A program made the translations under genes and the position numbers. Positions 10,163 to 20,065 of a stretch of DNA of 64,000 bases are shown piece by piece (positions within the stretch are counted from its first letter, which is position 1; each line of letters opens with the position of its first letter). The notes under the pieces are model-generated. The model was not told where the DNA came from. It saw only the letters and a program-made list of their open reading frames with translations, and did not search any database. The stretch is from Saussurea involucrata (taxonomy: Eukaryota; Streptophyta; Magnoliopsida; Asterales; Asteraceae), in contig CM066314.1 of assembly GCA_033807775.1 (NCBI GenBank), positions 151,765,429-151,829,428 on the forward strand. Direction: 5' to 3'.

Positions 10163-11460
10163 CATACACACTCACATATCGGGCCCGACCAGTGATCACC
10201 CCCCCTCCTCCGAAAAAATCCTAGAATTTATCCCCGATCCCCGCCCCGTCCCCGATAAGAAGTCCCCGAACCTGACCTAAAAAATTCGGTTTTTGATTTC
10301 CACCTCAAAAGTATATTCACATAATACATCTCGATGTTGAGCAGATAACTCAAACTCAATTTTAATCCTTACTTCGTTCTATCATCTGCCTCTCTTGGTT
10401 TTATTCTAAAGAGAGCAAGCATTAAGTTGGTTATTAATTTTATGAAGTTTCTTGTTGTACTAGTAGAACTCAATTATTATTCTATTTAAACGTGTATATG
10501 AGTTGTGAGTTGATTATCAATTACTTTTATGAAGTTTACAGGGATAGTGGAACTTTAAAAAACTGTACATATACAAAAATAAGTTATAAACTTGAATTAT
10601 AAGAGATTTTGAAAAAAAGATGAGACAAATCTCTTACAATACACTTGTTAGTAGAAGAAAGGTTGAATACAAAAACAACAAAATTTAACTTTTAAATAAT
10701 ATTTTAGTAAAACATAAAATTACAAATTTGTTGTAGAAGGTAGTAAGGTAAAACATGTACATGATTGGTGACAAATTTACTAACACTGAAGGAGAGAAGA
10801 AATAATGTTCTCTTTTAGATATGAAGGACTAAGATAGTTTTCAGATTGTGACGTCGAATTTGCAAAAAAAATTCACAGATAAGTTCTTTCAAAACGGGTG
10901 AGTTGCAACTAATCACAATGATGACCTTTTATAGCCACCATTACATTAAATGCAATCTCTCAACTTTAACACGTGTCTTCATCTGATTTGTTGATCCATG
11001 TATGCTTGTAATTTTCACTTAAGTCTTTGTAATTGATGTAGACACTTGTCAACCCATCTCATCCTTTCGTATGCAGAAGGAACAGTAAAGAAAGTACGAC
11101 ACTAATAAAATAGTGCTCTAGAACTTACTTTGGCTTACATGCTTTTGCATGTTCTTATACTAGAATGAGAGTTTCAGAGACTTGGTGAGTCAAACCTTGT
11201 TGGACAAGTTTGCACTCCAAAATCTGACTTACGGTAGTGGTATTTGTCATACTACTAGTTGAATATATCTTGTATTGATTTTCTTTCGACTATATGACAA
11301 ACCAATCCGCTTTGATGACTATCTTGACCCCACTTAGACTAGTTTCTGATTTCGTAATAAGATTTATGAGAGTATATTTAATCCAAAAATATTTTTTTGA
11401 TCATGAGTACTTATTATTAGGTGATATTTAAAATATTTATTTTGATCATGTTGTTTCCAT
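10031..11460. other. AT-rich intergenic sequence
   Basis: No gene found. Contains a (CA)n/(TA)n tract at 10130-10163 and a C-rich CCCGATCCCCGCCCCG patch near 10225. A stretch at 10800-11160 has features of a degraded LTR promoter (TTTTATAGCC, a short TTAAATGCAATC block) but cannot be assigned. Confidence 0.4.
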
Positions 11461-11900
11461 TAGGGGTGTAAATGAGACGAGACAACTCACGAGTTACTTG
11501 AGATCGGCTAAGTCAAAACTCGACTCAAGTAGGCTCGACTCAAACTCGAGCTCGACTCGGCATACTAATGACTCGAGTGGAGCTAGATACTCGACCCGAA
11601 AAGCTTGTGAGATACTCGACTATATATATATATATATATATATACACTTAGTTTTATAATATAATTTATAAAACATAATGCAAAAATTAGTAAAAAACTT
11701 ACCAATAAACGAAAAATGTATTATATTTTTAGATATTTGAACAAATATGTACATTTTTAACCAAAGCAATTAATCAGTTAGTGTTTATTTAAATCATAAT
11801 TATAAAAAAACCCAAAAAATTATAAAGGTGTTGGTAAAATTGTCCCACATTGGAAGAAATATAGTAAATGAAAGGTGAAGAAGTGTTATATATATATATA

Positions 11901-12107
11901 TAGAGAGAGAGGGGGGAAAACCTCAAAAAACGAAAAATTGAAGAACACTTTGGTGGCCCTTCATCTGGACGGTATGCACTTGTGCAGATGCACGCGCGCA
12001 TGTTACAAATTACTTGTATGCACAAGTGCGTACCGTTCCGATGAAGGGCTACCATGGTGTTTTTCAGTTTTTCGTTTTTTTAGGTTTTCCCCTGAACTTG
12101 ACCCTAG
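11901..12107. mobile_element. Foldback MITE in (TA)n, unit 1
   Basis: An inverted repeat: GGGGAAAACCTCAAAAAACG at the left and CGTTTTTTTAGGTTTTCCCC at the right, with further pairing through the GGCCCTTCATCTGGACGGTA and ATGCACTTGTGCA segments. It is flanked by TATATATA tracts and its right end (complement TAGGGTCAAGTTCAGGGG) matches the end of unit 2. Confidence 0.8.
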
Positions 12108-12134
<27 letters not shown>

Positions 12135-12138
<4 letters not shown>

Positions 12139-12396
12139 CAGGTTCAGGGGAAAACCTCAAAAAAACGGAAAACTAAGGAACACTTTGGTAGCCCTCCATC
12201 TGGACGGTATGCACTTGTGCATACATGTAATTTGTAACATGCACACGTGCATATATGCACAAATGCATGATGCATTTGTGCATAAAACCAAAAAAACAAC
12301 TTATCTTACTTGTATGCACAATTGCATACCGTGTAAATGAAGGGCTATTAGAGTGTTATTCAGTTTTTCATTTTTTAAGGTTTTCTCTTGAACCTC
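12135..12396. mobile_element. Foldback MITE in (TA)n, unit 2
   Basis: Same family as unit 1. It begins GGGTCAGGTTCAGGGGAAAA directly after a TA tract and ends in the inverted AGGTTTTCTCTTGAACC. The centre is longer and holds several GCATxxxxTGC hairpins. Units 1 and 2 lie side by side, separated only by TA repeats, and a (CT)n/(TA)n/(GA)n tract follows. Confidence 0.8.
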
Positions 12397-12397
12397 C

Positions 12398-12436
<39 letters not shown>

Positions 12437-12859
12437 GTGAGAGAGAGAGAGAGAGGTTATTAAAGTTGACAACTTTGTTCACTTGATCATGAAATTTGAG
12501 GGACACCCCTTGAGTTTTATAAATTTCAAGAGTACACCATTTAAGTTTTATAACTTACAAGATTAGACCTTTACATTTCACAAGTTTAAACGGGTAAGCT
12601 TGTTTCGAGCTTGGTTTGAGTTTGACCTTGATTCGAGCTTCAAACGAATTTGAGTTCAATTTTAGAAAATTGTATCGAGTTCGAGTTAAGTTTGGATTTC
12701 AACCACTAGTGGATTTTCGAGTCAAGTTCTAGCTTGAAAAATGACTTTCGAATTCGAGTTAAGTATACCAATACTCGAGCTCGAGTCACATCATTTACAC
12801 CCTTAGTTTCCATATTTAATCAATGGTTAAATTTTATTAATAAAAAGACAAAGTCATAT

Positions 12860-13667
12860 TGTTAGTCCCAGATGGCTAATAAGAACAAGAACAAGTATTT
12901 TAGAAAGGGGGGGGGGGGGTTGAATACAATACACAAATTTTTCACTTAAATTAATTCTGTATTGATTTATAAAATCAAGAATTACACATAGAACACTTAG
13001 ATTGTTGCGGAAAGAACATATGAAATCTATTCTAACAATCTTCCCAAAGTAAAACTGAAAACTACACAACTTCTAAAAGCACAAAGATTAAAAGCTATTT
13101 AGTTCAATGGATGAGAAAAGCAAAATGTCTTGTGCACTAAGAAATCTTCAAGAGTGGACGTTTGCATGGAGAAGTCTTCATCTTTAAATAGTACCACGAG
13201 CATTTAATGCATGGGACACTTGTCACTTTATCATTTGAGGGTAAGGTTTGACTCTCAAAAGTTGAAGTGTTTTTTCCTATTTTTCATGGTACAAAAAACT
13301 TTGATGGTGACAATATCTAAGAATGGGAAAAAGGATAGATGAACCTTTTTCCCTCACACCAGATATTACTCTTTGATGACAATCTTCTTAGCAAGGAGAC
13401 AAGAGAGGATCCTCCTATTTTGAGGATCTCGCCGATTTGTCATGGAGAAAATCGGTGAGATAACTTAGTCTGGGTTGAGAAGTTCATCTTCAATCCGCAT
13501 TGGTAGATATACTTCTTCTTGATTTCGGCTGATCTTTGACTTCACCAAACTTTGAAAATATGACTAAGCTATTACAAAGAACCTAAAATTTATCTAAGTA
13601 TAAAATACGTTTTTCAAAGAATGTAAGGAGATAAGGAGGTCATCTTCAAATCTTTGATGACCTAACA
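12860..13667 (-). repeat. Sirevirus-like LTR (truncated element)
   Basis: Starts TGTTAGTCCCAGATGGCTAA, has a G homopolymer then TTGAATACAA, and ends GACCTAACA. The layout matches the LTR at 41223-42197 (TGTTGGTCCCGAAGGGCTA, G-run, TTGAATACAA, TTGTTGCGGAA). The next bases, ATCTTCCCCTATTTGAGGAT, parallel ATCTCCCCCTATTTGATTAT after the 41223 LTR, so the element also reads on the minus strand. It is a relative, not a copy. Confidence 0.75.
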
Positions 13668-14060
13668 ATCTTCCCCTATTTGAGGATGACATCCATACTT
13701 AGAAAAACATGAGTAAGACAATGAATAATACATGTTGATCATGTTTTACCCTTTTGGGGTTCTTTTTCACATAGTCCATTTTTTTTAAGTATATATGATA
13801 TTTACAAATGAATGAAAGGAATAAATCAATAAAGAATAAACAATATGAATGAAATAGAATGTACTTTCATCATAGAATAAACTGATCTTCCCGAACCCAA
13901 ATCGGTGACAATCTTTGAGGGAGGTTTAAGTATGAGTGAATCAGCCTCAGGATGCCTCTGCCCATATCTTGCAACTTCTTTCTTTCTCTTAGCATCTTCC
14001 GCTTCCTATTCGGCAGTCATCACCCTTTTTCCTTTGTCTTTGTTTGCCTTCCTCTTAGTT
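13668..14060 (-). pseudogene. 3'-end remnant of a Sirevirus-like third (env-like) gene
   Basis: Follows the polypurine-like tract of the LTR at 12860-13667. The minus-strand translation near 13900-14060 is rich in Lys, Arg and Glu, with GSGRSVYSMMKV and KRKKEVARYG, and resembles the basic C-terminal zone of the env-like gene at 42574-46584 in position and composition. It has stops and no start; the rest of the element is missing. Confidence 0.4.
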
Positions 14061-14283
14061 ACGAAACAAATTTGACATCCATTGTGATATATTTTTGACA
14101 TCCATTGTGAAACAAGTTTGACATCCATTGTGAAACAAAAATTGGAACGAAACTAATTACACCAAAAAAATGATCACGTTATTATCTTTAATTTGACATC
14201 CATTGATATTTCTCCATACGTTTTCTCTTGGTTCTCTGGTTCTTTTATTTTTCAAGGTTCTCCTTGGATTTTTAAAGATTAGG

Positions 14284-14568
14284 ATGAGTTCAGCCTTCAT
14301 TTTTATTGCCATTCTTTTCCTCTCCTTTTACACCCTAACTTCGACTACATTTAATCTCACTTCACTACCGGAGAATGAAGCTTTATCCATTTTGGAATTT
14401 AAATCCAAAGCCGATCTCCATAACAAGCTTCCCTATTTCGTTAACACCACCTCCACCCACTGCAAATGGCAGGGAGTACAATGCCAGTCCGATGGTAATG
14501 TGGTTCGCCTTCTTCTGGAGAATCTGAGCCTCGCCGAATTTCACCATCTCCCTATCCTGAAAGATTAG
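14284..14568 (+). pseudogene. N-terminal fragment of an LRR receptor-like kinase
   Basis: Starting at the Met at 14284, the frame has a hydrophobic signal peptide (FIFIAILFLSFYTL) and then the N-terminal LRR cap: ALSILEFKSKADLHNKL, CKWQGVQCQSDGNVVRLLLE. This is close to the start of plant LRR-III inactive receptor kinases such as the At5g67200 group, plasma-membrane proteins of uncertain ligand. After about residue 80 the frame turns into unrelated sequence and stops; no LRRs, membrane segment or kinase follow. A 25-bp piece around TTTCACCATCTCCCTATCC is repeated at 14620. It is a captured or truncated gene end. Confidence 0.75.
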
Positions 14569-14696
14569 AAGCCAATCGATTTTGAAGATTTGTCTTGGAA
14601 GAGTTTGGATTTCTTTATATTTCACCGTCTCCCTATCCCGAATCGTGCTCCGTGATATCTGGTGCAAGGTTAACATTCCTTTTTTACTTGTTGATG

Positions 14697-14810
14697 GTCA
14701 TAACCTTTTGATTTACTTTCACTCATGGTCCTTCAATGTTAAACATAGAAGGACCATGAGTGAAAGTAAATAAAACATAGGAGGACCATGAGTGAAAGTA
14801 AATTAATAAG
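14697..14810. repeat. Inverted plus direct repeat of TTTACTTTCACTCATGGTCC
   Basis: TTTACTTTCACTCATGGTCC at 14714-14733 is followed by its complement GGACCATGAGTGAAAGTAAA, which then occurs again. The first pair can form a hairpin with a stem of about 23 bp. Confidence 0.85.
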
Positions 14811-14814
14811 TTAA

Positions 14815-14905
14815 GGACTATCACTATAGATAGTGTACTTTAGAGACCAAATCCAAAATTTAGGTAAACCATAGGGACTACCGATGTAATTCACTCTAAT
14901 TCAAA
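14815..14905 (-). repeat. Partial copy of the dispersed GGACCAAAT repeat end
   Basis: On the minus strand it reads GAGTGAATTACATCGGTAGT, then CCCTATGGTTT and a GGATTTGGTCTCT block, in the order seen at 17998-18175 and 635-862. Confidence 0.5.
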
Positions 14906-14935
14906 CTTTATAATAATGAACTAAAAGACGACTAA

Positions 14936-15225
14936 GGGGGTGTTTGGGATTGCTTATTTTTTTGACTTATTTGCTTATTGCTTTTCCTCACTACAAATAA
15001 GCTATTTTGATTGTTTGGATTGAAAAAAAAAGTGCTTATGACTTTTTCCCACCACAAATAAGTTGTTTTTGATAAGTTAATCCAATTTAACTTATTTGAA
15101 ACTGCTTATAACTTATTTGTTTAAATTACATATTTACCCCCAACTCCTTTTTATAATTACATAAGTTAATAAACATTTTAAAAAATAAGCATAAGTTGTT
15201 TTAAATAAGCAATCCCAAACACCCC
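14936..15225. mobile_element. Tourist-like MITE 1
   Basis: 290 bp with terminal inverted repeats GGGTGTTTGGGATTGCTTAT / ATAAGCAATCCCAAACACCC and the target triplet TAA on both sides, as for PIF/Harbinger (Tourist) elements. The inside is AT-rich and has no coding capacity. Confidence 0.85.
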
Positions 15226-15291
15226 TAAGAATAATATTTTGAAAGATACATATGGCAAAGAAGAATATATTCTCTCTCTAAAAATAAATCA

Positions 15292-15296
<5 letters not shown>

Positions 15297-15326
<30 letters not shown>
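15297..15326. repeat. (AT)n microsatellite
   Basis: A near-pure AT dinucleotide run of about 30 bp. Confidence 0.9.
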
Positions 15327-15330
<4 letters not shown>

Positions 15331-15567
15331 GGAAATATTTTCAAAAAATACACCCGAATATTTTATTTAGCATAAAACAAGGGAACTTCACACGTGGACA
15401 TTAATTATGAAGTTGACCTTTTCAGTTTTGTTCACAATTTAAGGAATTAATTGGGAGTCACATAATTAGCCGTTTTTTTCTAAGATAATTAGTTAAAACT
15501 ACCATTTTAATATTGGAATAACAATATTTTTATTAATTTTATTATGTATATGAATATACGATACCAA

Positions 15568-15960
15568 GAGCATCTCCAACAAATATGCTATATTTTTTCT
15601 AAAATAGAGTATTAAAAGTTAAAATAAATAACTTGTTTTCAGCTCCAATAGCTATTATATTTTAGAGATTGTAGTATTAATTAAAATATTAAAATAATCA
15701 ATACATTAATAAAATATTATTTCTCTCTCCTTAACCTTGTAATTCAAATGTTTTTTATTGGTGGAAAGACTAAAATATTATTTCTCTTTCTTTTTTTTTC
15801 TCTAATTTTAGCAAACAAGAAAATTTCTCCAAATTTAGAGATTTTTACCTTCTCTCTTATCTTTTTTTCTATTTTAGCATATATAAGATATCATAGTTGT
15901 TGGAGCAAAAAATTACTAAAATCCCACTTTTTCTATTTTAGCATAGTTGTTGGAGATGTT
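15568..15960. mobile_element. MITE with AGCATCTCCAACAA termini
   Basis: The left end GAGCATCTCCAACAAATATGC is mirrored by GCATAGTTGTTGGAGATGTT at the right. A further copy of ATAGTTGTTGGAGCA lies inside at about 15891. These termini are those of a very common plant MITE type. No clear target duplication. Confidence 0.7.
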
Positions 15961-16020
15961 ATAATTAGAAGTTTATAACACAATATAACATAAGGATTTT
16001 GAATATGGGATAATATATAT

Positions 16021-16285
16021 AGGGTTGGGTTCAAATGGGGAGCGCATCAAAACGTGAGAACGTGAGGAGCACCGCCCATGTACAAAATCACATGTGATTC
16101 ACAACACAAACCGCGAGACAAACCGCGCGTGTCCGCAAACCGCGGGACAAACCGCGCGTGTCCCAAATGTTAATCACATATGATTTTTAGTCCTTGTGTT
16201 GTGAATCACATGTGATTTTGTACATGGGCGGTGCTCCTCACGCTTCTCACGTTTTGATGCGCTCCTCACGTGAACCTTCCTCAAT
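16021..16285. mobile_element. Foldback MITE in (TA)n with long inverted repeats
   Basis: Starts AGGGTTGGGTTC right after a TA tract and ends GAACCTTCCTCA before another. The arms, about 85 bp, pair almost completely (GCGCATCAAAACGTGAGAAC ... GTACAAAATCACATGTGATT). The short centre holds two direct copies of AAACCGCGxGACAAACCGCG followed by CGTGTCC. Placement in (TA)n and the GGGTTxGGTTC-like end link it to the 11901 and 12135 units. Confidence 0.85.
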
Positions 16286-16299
16286 ATATATATATTTTG

Positions 16300-16485
16300 T
16301 AACCGTGGGTTTTTGGGTCAGCTTACGCACAACGGTTAATCCTCGAGCGACCACGAATGGTCTTAAGTCATCGCATGTGAATCTTCATGGTCACAAGGGC
16401 TTTGGCAACACCTGGATTTGAATTCTAGGTAGATAAGATTTTCTACTATATCTCCCAAAGGCTTTACCAACACGCCACAACCTAA
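16300..16485 (-). mobile_element. tRNA-derived SINE
   Basis: On the minus strand, an A-box-like GGCGTGTTGGTAAAGCC (about 16480-16462) is followed at about 40 bp by a B-box-like GAATTCAAATCC (about 16427-16416), then a non-tRNA body with GGTCGCTCGAGGATTAACCG. The layout is that of a plant SINE; exact ends are not clear. Confidence 0.5.
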
Positions 16486-16570
16486 TATTATTCATAAATA
16501 TATTGATCTATAGATTTTTATGAGATTTATTGTCAAAAGATTTATAAGTGTCTCATAAAAATGTTAATAA

Positions 16571-16884
16571 GGCATTGTTTGGCAAAAAAAATCTAGCTTA
16601 TAAGCTAACTTATTTTTGGTGTACATGTTTGGATGACCATAAGCTAGCTTTTTGAAAAGCTACTTGGAGTAGCTTATCAATAGCTTTTTGTAAATATTTC
16701 GATTATGCCCTCATTAATATTAATTATTATTTATTAACTATTTTTTTAATATGTCCTTTTTGTTCATTTAAATGCTTATAAGCTACTTTTTATCAAACGT
16801 GACTTTTTAATCAGCTAGCTTATCAGTCAACAGCTAGCTTATAAGTCATAAGCTAGCTTATCAGCTAGTTTGCCAAACATAGCC
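16571..16884. mobile_element. Tourist-like MITE 2
   Basis: 314 bp, ends GGCATTGTTTGGCAAA / TTTGCCAAACATAGCC, flanked by TAA on both sides. The interior is full of TAGCTTATAAGCTA and TAGCTTATCAGCTA palindromes. Confidence 0.85.
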
Positions 16885-17336
16885 TAAAACGATTACTTAT
16901 CATAAGTACATTATAAGTCCTATTAGATTGTTTCATTTCGTTCTAACAACTACCAAAAAAAAAACTTGTTATAAGTTTTCCAATTTCGGCTGAGTAATTT
17001 ATTTAGCGTTTTCATATAAAACTCATAGTTGTCGATCTTATAAGATTAGAAGTCTTACCAAATACCTTACCATAGTGATTGGATGTAAAAAAATAAGTTT
17101 CTACTATAAAAGTGACATACAATTTTAGAGATACACAATTATTACACTTTATTTTTAACTAAATGTCAACTTTACTCTTAAATTTGTCTCATTTCACAAC
17201 TTTTAAATATTTATACATTAATAAAGGGTAAATCTAAGAATTTATTTATCTATTTTTAAAAAGAGACATCTTATTTTAAAACAAATAAAATAAAAATATG
17301 AACAATTATTTTAAAATGAATGAAATATAATCTTAA

Positions 17337-17699
17337 GAGTGCGTTTGGTACACTGGACAGGACATGACAGAACAGAACTGAGACCCCTGTCCCACGTTTG
17401 ACATGATTTTTACGTGAAACAGACAGGAACAGAGTGGAACAAAGTGGAACAGGCCTGTTCCACCCCAACCCCATGGAACAAGGTGGATCAGACTTATGTT
17501 TTACCAATATAATCTCAAAATAAAATCTAATTCTATTCTAAAAAGCAAATACACGTTCTAGTTTATATTTTATTCATTTTTTAAAGTTTATTTATTTTAT
17601 TTTTTCTGTCTACCAAACGTTGAACAACTGTTCTATCCTGTTCTGTTTAGTCATGTTCTATCTTGTCCTGTTCTATTCTGTCTGCGTACCAACACACCC
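17337..17699. mobile_element. Tourist-like MITE 3
   Basis: 363 bp, ends GAGTGCGTTTGGTACACTGG / GCGTACCAACACACCC, flanked by TAA on both sides. Internal ACAGGACATGACAGAACAGA and TGTTCTATCCTGTTCTGTTT runs are mutually inverted. Confidence 0.82.
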
Positions 17700-17997
17700 T
17701 AATAGATTAACAGAAAACAAAAAAAGTTTGATGAAGTTTGAAATTTAAAAAAAATAGGAAATCCCAGAAATTCATGCGAATTTGGCATGTATTAAATTTT
17801 TGAGTAGTTCCTAAATCATCGCAATTAAATAATTGGATAATAATAGTCAAATAAATGGGATTTTATTAATATAAGTCAAACTTATAGTCAAATGAACCAT
17901 GAATGAGTTCTTTTTGTTTCAAGAGCATTGGATCTCGGGCCAAATGATACCAAACAAAGTTTAATTTAATTTAATTTTAGGTTGTTATACTTAGAAG

Positions 17998-18175
17998 TAA
18001 ATTACATGAATGGTCCTTGTGGTTAGGTCCAAATCTGGATTTGGTCCCTATTTTGAAAAAAGTACACAAGGCGTTCCTGTGGTTGTCATTTTGTTTCACA
18101 TCTGGTCTCTGACGCTAGCTCCGTTAAAAAAAGTCCGTTAACTCAGGGGTAAAATGGTCATTTTACCCATGTCTT
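17998..18175 (+). repeat. Dispersed repeat with AATTACATGAATGGTCCTTG end
   Basis: Carries the same ordered blocks as the minus strand of 635-862: AATTAC, GGTCCTTGTGGTT, GGATTTGGTCCC, GTTAAC, AAAATGGTCATTTTACCC. Confidence 0.55.
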
Positions 18176-18284
18176 CACCAGTCACCTTCTCCGGCCACAT
18201 CGCCGCCATCCACCTTCTCCGACGAACTACACCCCCACCCATTTCTCCTCTTCTTCCTTGTTTCACTATTTTGATTCTTCTCAT

Positions 18285-18367
18285 ACATACATATATATAT
18301 ATAAACATCTACATATATACTCACATAGATATATATATATATACATATACATATATATATATATATA
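18285..18367. repeat. (TA)n microsatellite left of the MULE
   Basis: Mixed ATATATAT, ACATA and AGATA tract ending in an uninterrupted TATATATATATATA at the left end of the Mutator-like element. The other side has a matching TA tract at 40908-40935. Confidence 0.9.
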
Positions 18368-18418
18368 GGAGAAGTTTCTTTTGCAAACCACTACATTTGT
18401 GAAAACTATGCAAACCAC
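18368..18418 (+). repeat. MULE left terminal inverted repeat
   Basis: Shares TTTTxCAAACCAxTxxATTTGT and ACTATGxAAAC with the inverse of 40858-40907. Confidence 0.75.
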
Positions 18419-18710
18419 TTCTAAACCAATCATTTAATTTAATTTAATTAAAATTGATTATTAATTAATATCTTTACGCAGGGGCATGTAATTAATTTTA
18501 CAAATCCGGTTTTTTAATAATTATTGACAAAATTGTTTATAATGGGCAGTTCCATGATTATAGCTATTTGTTGATATCCAATTAAATGTAATCTTAATAT
18601 TAATCCCTTAATATCTTGATATCCAATTCGTGTTCTTCATATGCAAGGCTTTTTTTTCCGAAATTCTTAATCTGCACGCCGCTATTGTTTTCCGAAATCA
18701 AAAGAAAAAA

Positions 18711-20065
18711 ATGGATGTTTCACCATCGATTAACGAGATTTTCGTAAGTGATGTTTTGTCTCAACCCGTTCAAATTAACCATAATGAATCTGCTGCGGAT
18801 ATTGTTACTGATGATGAATCCTCCCATAAAGAAAGTTTGCTACGTGAAGAACATGATGGAAGTTCAAATGAGAATCAAGAAGTTGAAGGTTCTATAAACG
18901 ATCATGTTATTTATATTTATGTTTTTTAATGGTTAAACCGTGTTCTTCATAATTATTGTTTGTAGTATCATCAGTTGTTGTTATGAATCTGTCAATTATC
19001 GAATGATATCTTGATTACTGTATGATGCTTGAATCATAATGATGAATACGATAATATATTATGTTTGAATAATTGTCACGAATATGATTTTGTTTGAAAT
19101 CTTGGAATTATTAACCTGTGTTTGTTTATAATCCATATGCATGATTGTATTTACATACGTATTAATTTGTCATTGCTATGTTATGTTCAATGATCTTAAT
19201 TGATTTATTCTATTTTTATGTTTATTTATTCTATTTTTATGTATTCATTGCCATAGTATTTGATTGTTTACATTTTACATTCATGAAACTGTGATTGTTT
19301 ACATTTTACATTTTACATTTTACATTCTTGCTTCCACTTCTATATTTATAGTTCTAAATTAATATTACGTGTTTCGGTCATATTTTTTTTACTTTGTCTC
19401 TGATTTTTTATTTAATTGATGTTTTAGACGTGTTAGTACAAGATACAAGAGAAAGCGCTGATGGTAAGAAGTTTTGGAAGCCGGATGTGCCGATTTCATG
19501 TATCCCAAAAATTGGTGATTTCTTCAATGATATCCAATCTGCGGAGAATTTTTATAGGGAGTACGCTAAGTTATCAGGATTTGATATTAGGTTGTCCAAT
19601 AAGAAAACAAACAAATCAGGAACTATAACAAATAGGTATTTTTATTGTAGCAAGGAGGGTATCCCTACACCTAAGTCTTTTGACAGTTTAGATGTTACGA
19701 CCGGTGCACGAAAGCGGCGTAATACTAACATTAAGAGAACTGGGTGCAAAGCATGCCTCAAGATTCATTATGTGAAGGAGAGCAATAGATATGAGGTATA
19801 CAAATTCATTGAATGGCATAATCATGTTTTACTAGATAAGGATGAGAGGATTTTCTTACGTTCTAGTAGACAACTAAGCTTTGTGGATCAAAAGAATGTT
19901 TTTAATTCTTGTAGTCAAAAGATTGGTGTTATAAAGGGTCAGAGGATTCGTAATGCAATGATCGGTGGCAGTCGTAAATCTGGTGGTACTAAGAGGGACT
20001 ACCATAATTATCGTCGGGATATGAGTTCGTTCGTAGGGAACAAAGATGCACAGATGTTAATAAAC
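18711..20065 (+). CDS. FAR1-type MULE transposase, 5' part (exons 1 and 2a)
   Basis: Encodes the N-terminal DNA-binding half of a Mutator-like transposase. Exon 1 (18711-18888, acidic) ends at a GT donor. Exon 2 starts at 19428 after TTTTAG, and the split codon joins in phase. Residues about 95-195 form a FAR1 domain, a WRKY/GCM1-like zinc-binding fold: FYREYAKLSGFDIR, YFYCSKEG, GCKACLKIHYV and WHNH. Host proteins FHY3 and FAR1 derive from such transposases. The coding sequence is cut after codon AAC at 20063-20065 by the LTR element; the first codon after it, ACA at 28281, continues the frame if one copy of the TAAAC duplication is removed. No stop or frameshift seen. Alternative: a host FAR1-related gene, but the flanking inverted ends favour a transposon. 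Confidence 0.85.

Larger units (their letters stand above)
11461..12805. mobile_element. Non-autonomous hAT element
   Basis: Terminal inverted repeats TAGGGGTGTAAATGA at the left and its near-complement at the right (TCATTTACACCCTTA) enclose 1345 bp. The element is flanked by an exact 8-bp duplication GTTTCCAT (11453-11460 and 12806-12813), the hAT signature. Subterminal sequence is rich in ACTCGAGCTCGAG and TCGAGT motifs. No transposase. Two (TA)n-associated foldback units are nested inside. Confidence 0.9.

Noticed and set aside
12014..12437. Open frames over the foldback units
   Set aside because: They end in Tyr-Ile repeats from TA tracts and follow inverted repeats, not coding sequence.
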